Positions 7,642 to 13,863 of a stretch of 14,734 nucleotides of DNA are shown piece by piece. Source of the DNA: an uncultured Collinsella sp. (GTDB lineage Bacteria; Actinomycetota; Coriobacteriia; Coriobacteriales; Coriobacteriaceae). Where the stretch lies: contig CABRIC010000051.1 in NCBI GenBank assembly GCA_902470905.1, forward strand, positions 1-14,734, read 5' to 3'. Position 1 is the stretch's first letter; each line of letters opens with the position of its first letter. The notes below the pieces were generated by a model. That model was not told where the DNA came from, made no database searches, and saw only the letters and a program-made list of their open reading frames with translations. A program made the position numbers and the translations under genes.

Positions 7642-7696
7642 ATCACAACATTCGACACTTTTCGCCAAAATCGCGATTTTCATCGAATGTTGTGAT
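7642..7696. repeat. 55-bp inverted repeat enclosing a palindrome
   Basis: ATCACAACATTCGA (7642-7655) and TCGAATGTTGTGAT (7683-7696) are perfect 14-bp arms. Inside is the perfect palindrome AAAATCGCGATTTT (7667-7680). The element lies 63 bp downstream of the sortase stop. On the minus strand it is followed by GCTTTTCG, so it could be a weak sortase terminator, an operator for the gatC side, or a member of an intergenic repeat family. Confidence 0.6.
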
Positions 7697-7715
7697 GGTT
7701 TGGAAGCCCCAACCA

Positions 7716-7742
7716 CCACAAAGGTGCCTGTCCCCACCGTGG
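7716..7742. repeat. Short REP-like element
   Basis: This stretch has short complementary blocks (CCAC and GTGG at its ends, GGTG and CCAC inside) around GGTGCCTGTCCCC. That core resembles the GGGGACAGGCACC-type intergenic repeats known from several bacteria. It sits 17 bp beyond the sortase stop. Only one copy is visible here, so repeat status is inferred. Confidence 0.3.
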
Positions 7743-7759
7743 CGGTTCTGGAGAATGTC

Positions 7760-8704
7760 TTATGCCGAGGCCTTGGCCTTGCGGCGCTTGCGGACCGCGT
7801 GGATCACGATGTCCAGCAGCAACAGCACAATGGCTACGACCACGATGAGCACGGCGAACTCGCGCTTGCCCCAGTGGCGGCCGGCCAGCGATTTTTGCTT
7901 GTCAACGTCCTTCTTGTTGTACTTGGTGCGCACGCAATGCACCAACAGGCGATGGTCGTTCACGCCGTAGGGCGTGCAGGTGACAAGCGTCACCTTGTCG
8001 GCGCCGGGCTCGATAGTCAGCGACTCCATCTCCTCGGGCAGCACCACCTCGGAGTCCACCATCTTGTAGGCGAGCGTCTTGTTCATGGTGTGCAGCAGCA
8101 CCAGGTCGCCGGGCTCCAGCGAATGGATGTCGTCGAACATGCTCAGGTTGCGCATGCCCGAGTGCGCGGTGAGCACGCAATGCGTCGAGGTGCCGCCCAC
8201 CGGCAGGCTCGTGCCCTCCAGGTGGCCGACGCCCGCCATAAGGACTTCTTCGCTCGTGCCGTGGTAGATGGGCATACTTACGTCGATGGAGGGGATCTCG
8301 ACCCAGCTCATCATGGGGTCGCGGTCAAAGATAAGTTGCTGAGCGTAGGGCTCGATCTGGTCGGCGGGAAGCTCGGTGGCCTCGCCCGCCAGCTGCTCGT
8401 TAAAGGAGCGCGCCTGGAGCAGGATGCGCTCGCGCTCCTCGGCAGACAGCGCGTCCACGGTGCTGGACACGGTGCTGATCTGATTAAACACGCCCGAGGC
8501 CTCGAGCCGGTCCAAGATCCACGGCCAGGTCATAAGGCCCACGCCAATAAGGATGATGACGATGGTGATGAGCCGGTCGGCCCAGCGCGGCAGTCGCTTG
8601 CGGCGGCGCTTGGGCTTGGGCTTGGGCTGAGGTTTGGGCTGCGGGCTTGAGCCGCCGTTGTCCGCGGCGTTATTGCTCTTCATATGTTTGGCGCCCTGCA
8701 CCAT
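7760..8704 (-). CDS. Class C (pilin-polymerising) sortase
   Basis: This membrane transpeptidase joins pilin subunits by cleaving their sorting signals and forming isopeptide bonds to pilin lysines on the outer face of the membrane. The 314-residue protein has a Pro/Lys/Arg-rich N-terminus, a first membrane helix (about 45-64), the sortase core and a second membrane helix (about 283-303), the two-anchor layout of class C. Catalytic residues are H181 in LTAHSG, C243 in TLVTCTPYG and R252 in NDHRLLV; PIYHGTSEEVL is also typical. The usual DPF/DPW lid motif before the core is not evident. The ATG at 8704 has GAGGAG 9 bases upstream. It follows a regulator gene and belongs to the adjacent pilus locus, which shows no other sortase in this window. 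Confidence 0.95.
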   Translation of the reverse strand: MVQGAKHMKSNNAADNGGSSPQPKPQPKPKPKRRRKRLPRWADRLITIVIILIGVGLMTWPWILDRLEASGVFNQISTVSSTVDALSAEERERILLQARSFNEQLAGEATELPADQIEPYAQQLIFDRDPMMSWVEIPSIDVSMPIYHGTSEEVLMAGVGHLEGTSLPVGGTSTHCVLTAHSGMRNLSMFDDIHSLEPGDLVLLHTMNKTLAYKMVDSEVVLPEEMESLTIEPGADKVTLVTCTPYGVNDHRLLVHCVRTKYNKKDVDKQKSLAGRHWGKREFAVLIVVVAIVLLLLDIVIHAVRKRRKAKASA

Positions 8705-8785
8705 CGCCGGTCACTCCTCTACAGCTCAGGTTGTCTAAACAAATAATAGCCGATTAGCGAGCTCATGCGCCGGACAACGCAGCTA

Positions 8786-8809
8786 GGACCGAAACACCGC
8801 CTACGGTCC
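8786..8809. repeat. Short hairpin between regulator and sortase
   Basis: GGACCG (8786-8791) and CGGTCC (8804-8809) can pair across a 12-base loop, just after the regulator stop at 8827. No T run follows on either strand, so read-through from regulator into sortase is likely. A possible -10 for the sortase, TATTAT on the minus strand, lies at 8743-8748 without a matching -35. Confidence 0.35.
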
Positions 8810-8826
8810 GAATTCTTGAAGACCTT

Positions 8827-9795
8827 CTACAGCGCTTCTTGCCATGGATATTCCTTTCCAAACATGCGATCGACTTCGAGCTGAATTCGCTCATCGTCGA
8901 TTGCCGCCAAAGATAGCGCAAGCGAAATGTCATCGACGCGGGAGGAGTCGGCAAACACGGGCGCATAGCGCCACACTTGGATCATCGCCGTCTCGTTATC
9001 CGGCAACTCCCCGTCTGCGACTTCGAGGTCGCTCAGTTGACGCCATGCACTTCTTAAGACGGCCTTTTGTTCCATGCCCGGCGCAGCGAGCATCGAACGC
9101 GCAGCGAGCGCCGTCTCCCCAGCGTCAACAAGATAGTCGATCTGCGGCGTCTTCCTTGCAAAAAAGACCTTCGAGACAGGCGAGGAGAGCTCTGCCATGT
9201 GCTCACTGAGCAGAAGATCAACGGCAACAGGGAGCACGACGACACGTCGCTCGCAACGCTCGCGCCTCGCGAGCCCCCTGTCAACAAGCTCGGTTATGGC
9301 CTCACTCGCGCGGCTTGCCGAGATTCCAAGCGCACGACAAAGGTCATAGGGACGATATGGCTCCTGGGCTGCTCCCCAGATTGCGGCAGCCTGTGCGTTG
9401 GGTGACATCTTGGTCGCATGATTGCGAAACCAGGCACCGCCCCTCTCCGTGCAGGCCGTGCCCATAAATGGAAGAAAAGCCTGTCTACCCGGGCAGACAA
9501 AGGGAATCCCTTGTGCGACCAATGCTTTGCGCTGACGTGCATCGGCATCAGGAAACGAAACGACAACAGGAGTCTCCGCGCGCAAGGCTAGCTGACTATA
9601 GACCCTCTTAGCCTCGGGAAGCCCGACGCCAGTAGGCAAACTTGCAAGCAAAAACGAAAAACCGTTTGCGTCAACAGCGCGGACCTCAATCGCCCGCAGA
9701 TGCAGCGGCAAGTGTGCGGATCCAGGCCAAGTTTTGGTCTTGGCGGAGAGGCCTAGTGCTTCTTGTAAGTAGATTAGCGCTTCGTTCATTTCCAT
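8827..9795 (-). CDS. Winged-helix (MarR-like) regulator in pilus locus
   Basis: This 322-residue protein is not a family I can name with confidence. The N-terminal 100 residues form an alpha/beta region ending in QGIPFVCPGRQAFLPFMGTA. A winged helix follows at about 131-185 (AAAIWGAAQEPYRPYDLCRALGISASRASEAITELVDRGL in two halves), like MarR or AbiEi-type proteins. The C-terminal part includes YLVDAGETALAARSML and VDDISLALSLAAIDDERIQLEVDRM, seen in proteins usually annotated as MarR-family regulators. The frame is open up to an ATG at 9864, but a TATAAT box and palindrome occupy 9809-9831, so I start at the ATG at 9795 (9789 is possible); the ribosome binding site is weak either way. It lies between pilins and sortase and probably controls one or both. 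Confidence 0.7.
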   Translation of the reverse strand: MEMNEALIYLQEALGLSAKTKTWPGSAHLPLHLRAIEVRAVDANGFSFLLASLPTGVGLPEAKRVYSQLALRAETPVVVSFPDADARQRKALVAQGIPFVCPGRQAFLPFMGTACTERGGAWFRNHATKMSPNAQAAAIWGAAQEPYRPYDLCRALGISASRASEAITELVDRGLARRERCERRVVVLPVAVDLLLSEHMAELSSPVSKVFFARKTPQIDYLVDAGETALAARSMLAAPGMEQKAVLRSAWRQLSDLEVADGELPDNETAMIQVWRYAPVFADSSRVDDISLALSLAAIDDERIQLEVDRMFGKEYPWQEAL

Positions 9796-9808
9796 CGTTT
9801 TCGTTTGA

Positions 9809-9831
9809 TTCCAGTTTAAATTGGAATTATA
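9809..9831 (-). promoter_or_regulatory. Regulator promoter with palindromic operator
   Basis: On the minus strand a perfect -10 box TATAAT (9826-9831) runs into an 18-bp near-palindrome, TTCCAATTTAAACTGGAA (9809-9826), with one mismatched pair. The palindrome covers the expected transcription start, about 25 bases before the ATG at 9795. This is the classic position for a dimeric repressor, probably the regulator itself. The -35 region is poor. Confidence 0.6.
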
Positions 9832-9894
9832 CATTATTTTCGGAATTAACGAGCTTCCTCTCATGCATAGGCCTGCATTTGAGTTTTCAAAATG

Positions 9895-9920
9895 TCCCGG
9901 ATCGGCGGGGCGATTCGGGA
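9895..9920. repeat. Imperfect inverted repeat next to TACAAT box
   Basis: TCCCGGATCG (9895-9904) and CGATTCGGGA (9911-9920) match as inverted arms at 9 of 10 positions. On the plus strand they are followed at once by TACAAT (9921-9926), a possible -10 box. The repeat would occupy the spacer and -35 position of that promoter, and could be an operator. Confidence 0.4.
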
Positions 9921-9931
9921 TACAATATCAA

Positions 9932-10031
9932 TAGAAAACGACGCACCCCGCGTAAATGTTTGGGAGCGCGGGCGGCCTAGTTTTCAGCTTTTGTTAAATG
10001 CCCGGGATCCGACCCCCGGGCATTCTTATTT
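9932..10031 (+). ncRNA. Candidate small RNA with intrinsic terminator
   Basis: A transcript started from TACAAT (9921-9926) would be about 100 bases. It would hold a stem CCCGCG/CGCGGG (9947-9952 with 9967-9972), an A/T-rich linker, and a perfect 10-bp hairpin AATGCCCGGG/CCCGGGCATT (9997-10024) followed by CTTATTT. No plus-strand protein gene explains a terminator here. No good -35 box is present, and I recognise no known RNA family. Confidence 0.28.
9997..10031 (+). terminator. Rho-independent terminator-like hairpin
   Basis: AATGCCCGGG (9997-10006) and CCCGGGCATT (10015-10024) form a perfect 10-bp stem with an 8-base loop, followed on the plus strand by CTTATTT. On the minus strand no T run follows, so the plus orientation is favoured. 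A second hairpin, TTTGCGC/GCGCAAA (10029-10050), follows immediately. Confidence 0.5.
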
Positions 10032-10163
10032 GCGCTTGTTGCGGCGCAAATGCCTTCCACCGTCCGCACCGCGCGTGCGCCTACGGACCTTAAACCGAAC
10101 CTCATACGAGTCAAGAAACGCGATGATGAACGAGCTCGCATCGGACGATTGAGGCTGGCTGCG
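10026..10163 (-). other. Open 45-codon stretch without start, possible remnant
   Basis: Between a stop at 10164-10166 and a stop at 10026-10028 the minus strand is open for 45 codons with host-like codon use. It encodes FIIAFLDSYEVRFKVRRR and ends GGRHLRRNKRK. There is no ATG or GTG, and the only TTG is near the end. It looks like the tail of a lost gene or a piece of an intergenic repeat, but an open frame by chance in GC-rich DNA is also possible. Confidence 0.2.
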
Positions 10164-10170
10164 TTATCCC

Positions 10171-10207
10171 AAAAGAACGGGGCAGACTCCAGTGCGGAGT
10201 CTGCCCC
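10171..10207 (-). terminator. Terminator of the pilin operon
   Basis: GGGGCAGACTCC (10179-10190) and GGAGTCTGCCCC (10196-10207) form a perfect 12-bp GC-rich stem with a 5-base loop. On the minus strand GTTCTTTT follows. It lies about 100 bp after the stop of the LPLTG pilin and closes the pilin operon before the regulator. CTTTTC precedes the stem, so it may also work in the other direction. Confidence 0.85.
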
Positions 10208-10308
10208 GAAAAGAGAATGGCAAAGCAAGAACGTCGATGGACGAGAAAAGTGTCCGCAAGTCTCATGGCCATAACATCCCACCTGCCAAAGGGATGGGTG
10301 AGCGAGCG

Positions 10309-12090
10309 TTACTCCTGCTCGGACTCCTCAGCCTGCTTACGGCTGCGGATGAGGTGCGCCACGCCGATGCACAGCACCGCGCCACCAGCGATCCAAGTGA
10401 AGGTCACGCCATTAAGGCCGGTGAGCGGGAGGCCGGTGCCCTCCTGGTCGACGATGGTGAAGCTGAGCTTACCGGTAGATACGGCGGCAGAATCGGCCTT
10501 TACAACACCATCAGCAGCAGTAACGTTGGCAGAATCCTTGTCAGGAGTCACCGCGGTGCCATCCTGCTGAAGCGTGCCGCGAGCAATGGTAAACGTGACA
10601 CCTTTGGAAGCAGAGTTGTTGTAGCCAGGCGCCGGGGTTACCTCTGTAAGGGTGTAGGTGCCCTCATCGAGACCGACAACGTTTATCTTACCGTCTGCGT
10701 CGGTCTTCAGCTTGGCCTGCTCGCAATTAGCCGTCTTGGTACCGTCCGCTTTGATAAAGTTGCTCGTATCACCGTTCTCCTGCAGCGTGAACTCAACGCC
10801 CTCGAGCCCCTTTGCTTCGTTATCAGAGCCCACCTTGGTGACATCGATGCCATAGGTGTAGTCATAGGCAGGGTGCTCGACCGTGGTGCCGACACCCTCA
10901 GCATGCGGATTGTTGGAATAAGTCAGCTTAACCGTATTAGTCTGGGCTTGACCAACCAATCCACTAAAGATCTTCTTGATTTTACCGTCATTATCAAAGA
11001 TCTTGGTAGAGTCGAGCTTTGCCTTGTACTCGACGGTCACCTTCGAGTCGCTGTTCAGTGTAATAGCAGCATTGTCCACGTCCGTGCAATTCTTGAGATT
11101 GGTGAAGTCGACAGTTATCGTATTGTTCTCGTACTTGGCGGTGTAGCAGCCAGTCTTGACCTTGGTATCACCAATCTTGACCGTGACAGCGGGCGTCGTG
11201 CCGTCAGATTCAAACTCGGGCGTCATGGATTTGGGAAGATTATCCGTGAAGATGTACTTGTAGGTGCTGTAAGTGTTGATGTTACCCGCAACGGTACCGG
11301 TAAGCAGGTAGTCGACATAGTCGTCCATCTGAGAGTCCGCAGCCTTATTGGGATCCTCGGGTGCGCCGAACGTGCTGCCCTTTGCGTCGTCCTTTACGGC
11401 CTTGGTCACAGTGGGGACCTGCTTCTTGGGAGCAATGGTCTCAGCGGAACCGCCGACAACGGCGAAAATCGGCGAAGTGAAGGTATCCGTGTTGCGCTCG
11501 GCGACAGCATTTGGGTTCTTGCCGACACTCTTAGTCACAAAGAGCCAGTAGCCGGTATTCAGACCAGTGAAGGTGCCACCGGTGCTCGTTTTGCACTCAT
11601 CCGTCCCTTCAGTGATATTGGCGTCCTCCAGTGCCTTGGCGATCTTATCGAGGGTTGTTCCGGCATCGAGCTTAGTAGTCTTGTCTGTACCTGACTTGTA
11701 ATCACCTTCGGTTTTTGATTTAAGCCAGTCGGCCCACTTCTGAGCATCATTGTCGGAGGGCTTTGTAACGTCGCTAGTATCGGCAAATGCCCCGATCACA
11801 GCATCCCTAACGGCATCTGACGCCCACTCAATGTCGGAAAGCGTCTTAGCGCCATTCCAGTTGTTAACGCCATCCAAATCCTGCGTGACCTTGGCCTTGA
11901 AAATCTGGATACCCTTAAAGGTTGTATCCGTATAGGTCTTCTCGTCAATCTTTACATTGCCATCCGGAGCCACCGTTGGCGTGCCATCAGCAAACGCCAT
12001 GGTCACCGGGGCCATGACTCCGCCGAAGCTCAGCGCTGCTGTGAGGCCGGCGGTTACTGCCAGGCGTGCGATGTTCTTGCTCATGCTCAT
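10309..12090 (-). CDS. LPXTG pilin (LPLTG), probable pilus backbone
   Basis: This 593-residue surface protein is built like a SpaA-type major pilin. A signal peptide ends near AFA-DG (residue 34). A helix-rich N-terminal domain contains GIQIF and TGYWLFVTKS. K230 in PTVTKAV is the candidate pilin lysine. A CnaB-type domain near the C-terminus carries the E-box YTLTEVTPAPGY (about 479-490, E483), which supports an internal isopeptide bond. The sorting signal is LPLTG (554-558), with a hydrophobic helix and a charged tail SRKQ. The frame extends to 12156, but GAGGA (12098-12102) sits 7 bases before the ATG at 12090, which gives a proper signal peptide. It is a paralogue of the neighbouring MPSTG pilin and last before a strong terminator. 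Backbone rather than minor role is inferred. Confidence 0.93.
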   Translation of the reverse strand: MSMSKNIARLAVTAGLTAALSFGGVMAPVTMAFADGTPTVAPDGNVKIDEKTYTDTTFKGIQIFKAKVTQDLDGVNNWNGAKTLSDIEWASDAVRDAVIGAFADTSDVTKPSDNDAQKWADWLKSKTEGDYKSGTDKTTKLDAGTTLDKIAKALEDANITEGTDECKTSTGGTFTGLNTGYWLFVTKSVGKNPNAVAERNTDTFTSPIFAVVGGSAETIAPKKQVPTVTKAVKDDAKGSTFGAPEDPNKAADSQMDDYVDYLLTGTVAGNINTYSTYKYIFTDNLPKSMTPEFESDGTTPAVTVKIGDTKVKTGCYTAKYENNTITVDFTNLKNCTDVDNAAITLNSDSKVTVEYKAKLDSTKIFDNDGKIKKIFSGLVGQAQTNTVKLTYSNNPHAEGVGTTVEHPAYDYTYGIDVTKVGSDNEAKGLEGVEFTLQENGDTSNFIKADGTKTANCEQAKLKTDADGKINVVGLDEGTYTLTEVTPAPGYNNSASKGVTFTIARGTLQQDGTAVTPDKDSANVTAADGVVKADSAAVSTGKLSFTIVDQEGTGLPLTGLNGVTFTWIAGGAVLCIGVAHLIRSRKQAEESEQE

Positions 12091-12097
12091 CTTCTTT

Positions 12098-12102
12098 TCC
12101 TC
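12098..12102 (-). promoter_or_regulatory. Ribosome binding site of LPLTG pilin
   Basis: GAGGA on the minus strand stands 7 bases before the ATG at 12090. It supports this start over the upstream in-frame ATG codons at 12156 and 12123. Confidence 0.7.
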
Positions 12103-12173
12103 TGCTTTCTGCTCGAATTCCATTTGATCTAAATCCGTCTGTCTGTGTCTTAGCATCTACTTCGCTACGTCTC

Positions 12174-12192
12174 GCCCCGCTCTCTGTGGGGC
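12174..12192. repeat. Small hairpin between the two pilin genes
   Basis: GCCCC (12174-12178) and GGGGC (12188-12192) pair across a 9-base loop in the 108-bp gap between the MPSTG and LPLTG pilin genes. No T run follows on the minus strand. It may protect or partly attenuate the mRNA and so let the two pilins be made in unequal amounts. I see no convincing promoter in this gap. Confidence 0.35.
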
Positions 12193-12198
12193 TGCCAG

Positions 12199-13863
12199 CT
12201 ACTCTTTATGGCTGCCACCTCCCCGCTTGACCAGGAGCGCGACCACGATGAACGCGGCTCCGGCGACCGCTGCGGCGGCCGCGGCGTACATTGCCATATC
12301 GCCAGTCGAGGGCATAAAGCCTCCGGTGGTAATGCTAGGGGGTGTGCCGGTGGGCGTGTTGATGAGCGACGCCTCCAGGCTGCCCGTCGACCCGTCCGCG
12401 CTGTCGGCGCGCAGGGGCGACTCGGCCGTAATGGTGAGCTTGGGCTTGGCGGCGGCCACCTGGTCGACGTCCAGGCCCTCGGCCTTGACCGTCACGGAGC
12501 GCGTGCCCTCAAAGGCGGTGTAGCCCTTGGGCGCCTTGAGCTCGCGGACCTCCAGCTTGCCCGAGTCCACGCCCGAGACGGTCACGCGGCCGTCCTCGCC
12601 CGTGGTGACGGTGGCTTTGCCCTCCGCATCCCACGTGCCGTCGGTCGCTAGCGTGCGACCGCGGTCGTCGGCGATGCTCAGGACCGCCCCGGCAAGCGGC
12701 TTGTCGCCGTCGCTGCCGCGCTTGGTGAGCGCGAGATCCCAGGTATAGGCGCACGCATCGTCGCTCGGCGTGCGGGTGAAGCCGGCGTCGCCGGACTGGT
12801 CGGCAAAGGGAGAACGCGGGTAGCGCAGGTAGACCTCGTTGGGGTTGCCCTTCGCGATGCCGTGGTTGCATGCGCTGTTGAGCGGCGCGTTGTACACGGC
12901 GACCACGCGGGCGCCCGCGGTGAAGGCGTCGGCCCCGCCGAGCGCGGCGATGAGGTCGCCGGTGCGCACGGTGAAGGTCTTACCGTCGACCGAGACCCTG
13001 CACTGGGCCGTGATGTCGGTCCAGCCCTTCGCGGGCTCGGTGCCGACGCGGCCGTCCTTGCCGGTCTGGACGGAGTCAAAGCCGCCGTCCGCGCCCGCTG
13101 CCACGTACACGCGCATGCTCGCGGCCACCTTGGAGGGGTCGAGCCCCGCGCTCATGGTGTCGACGAACCGCACCGTATAGGTGTCGTAGGCGGTAAGACC
13201 CGCCGGGACCGTGGCCGAGAGGCGCCAGTACAGGTCGTCGGCGACCGTGGCGTCGGCGGCCTTCTGCCATGCGGCGGTGCTGTCCTCCAGCACGTGCTTG
13301 GCGACCTTGGGCGTCGAGGCCTTGGGCTTGACGGTGACGGCGCTGCCGCCGACCAGGGCCATGATCGGCGCGGTACCGGCCTCGTTCTGGGCGATGGCGT
13401 CGTCGTCGGCGACGATGAGCCAGTAGCCGCAGGGCAGCTCGGCCGTCGTGCCCGCGTTAAGGGCCACGGACACGGCGCTAGAGCTCTGGAGGGAACGAGC
13501 GAGCTGTGCGCTCAGCGCGCTCGTAAGGTGGGAATCGGTGTTGAGCCACTCGGCAGCTTCCTGCGCGGTGGTCTGGGAATTGGGCATGCCGGCGCTGTGC
13601 AGCACAGGCAGCGCAGCGCCGCGCACGGCGTCGCTTGCCCAGGCGAGGTCGGTGGCGATTTTAGCGTCGTTGTCGCCATCGATGACGTTGGCGCTAAAGA
13701 TCTGGTAGGCGTTGTAGCTGCTCGCCACGGTGCCGCTCACCGTGATGGAACCGGTCGAGGTCGGCGCGGCCTGCGCGGAAGCGGGGAACACAACCGCGCA
13801 GGTGCCGATCAGGAGGGCAAGCAGCGCAAACAAGATCGGGAAGGAGCAAACTTTCTTATTCAC
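12199..13863 (-). CDS. LPXTG-like pilin (MPSTG), probable minor or basal
   Basis: This 554-residue exported surface protein has a signal peptide with the hydrophobic core FPILFALLALLIG and a cleavage site after AQA (residue 32). Its N-terminal domain carries ITVSGTVASSYNAYQIF, the recurring pilin opening, then CGYWLIVADDD. K189 in PKVAKHV aligns with the candidate pilin lysine of the next gene. A CnaB-type domain holds an E-box-like LEVRELKAPKGY. The sorting signal is MPSTG (517-521), not LPXTG, followed by an alanine-rich helix and KRGGGSHKE. The start is a GTG at 13863: AGGGAGGT (13871-13878) is 7 bases upstream. The GTG overlaps the end of the upstream gene by 8 bp, so translation is coupled. 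A start at 13944 is rejected because it lacks a signal-peptide-like N-terminus. Confidence 0.92.
   Translation of the reverse strand: MNKKVCSFPILFALLALLIGTCAVVFPASAQAAPTSTGSITVSGTVASSYNAYQIFSANVIDGDNDAKIATDLAWASDAVRGAALPVLHSAGMPNSQTTAQEAAEWLNTDSHLTSALSAQLARSLQSSSAVSVALNAGTTAELPCGYWLIVADDDAIAQNEAGTAPIMALVGGSAVTVKPKASTPKVAKHVLEDSTAAWQKAADATVADDLYWRLSATVPAGLTAYDTYTVRFVDTMSAGLDPSKVAASMRVYVAAGADGGFDSVQTGKDGRVGTEPAKGWTDITAQCRVSVDGKTFTVRTGDLIAALGGADAFTAGARVVAVYNAPLNSACNHGIAKGNPNEVYLRYPRSPFADQSGDAGFTRTPSDDACAYTWDLALTKRGSDGDKPLAGAVLSIADDRGRTLATDGTWDAEGKATVTTGEDGRVTVSGVDSGKLEVRELKAPKGYTAFEGTRSVTVKAEGLDVDQVAAAKPKLTITAESPLRADSADGSTGSLEASLINTPTGTPPSITTGGFMPSTGDMAMYAAAAAAVAGAAFIVVALLVKRGGGSHKE

Larger units (their letters stand above)
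7456..7759. other. Gene-free, repeat-rich region before gatC
   Basis: These 304 bp separate the sortase stop from the gatC start, with both genes on the minus strand. They hold the REP-like element, the 55-bp inverted repeat, the phased AGCGAAA repeats, a possible -10 box and the gatC ribosome binding site. I find no credible open frame or RNA gene. Confidence 0.7.
9796..10308. other. Non-coding region between pilin operon and regulator
   Basis: This 513-bp gap contains the pilin-operon terminator, a possible gene remnant, two adjacent hairpins, the candidate small RNA with an inverted repeat at its promoter, and the regulator promoter with its operator. Between 10208 and 10308 I see only a weak inverted repeat (CATCCC near 10274 with GGGATG near 10291). 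Confidence 0.7.

Noticed and set aside
9997..10024. tRNA T-arm-like GGTCGGATCC on the minus strand
   Set aside because: No acceptor, D or anticodon arms surround it; the symmetry fits a simple hairpin.
9977..10282. 101-codon minus-strand open frame
   Set aside because: It crosses the pilin terminator and has no ribosome binding site; a different frame of the same strand looks more like coding sequence but lacks a start.
10192..11694. 500-codon plus-strand open frame
   Set aside because: Antisense to the LPLTG pilin and through its terminator, with no recognisable domain or ribosome binding site.
12137..12150. GTCTGTCTGTGTCT tract upstream of the LPLTG pilin, possible phase-variable repeat
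   Set aside because: Only two and a half units and outside the coding start, too short for slipped-strand switching.
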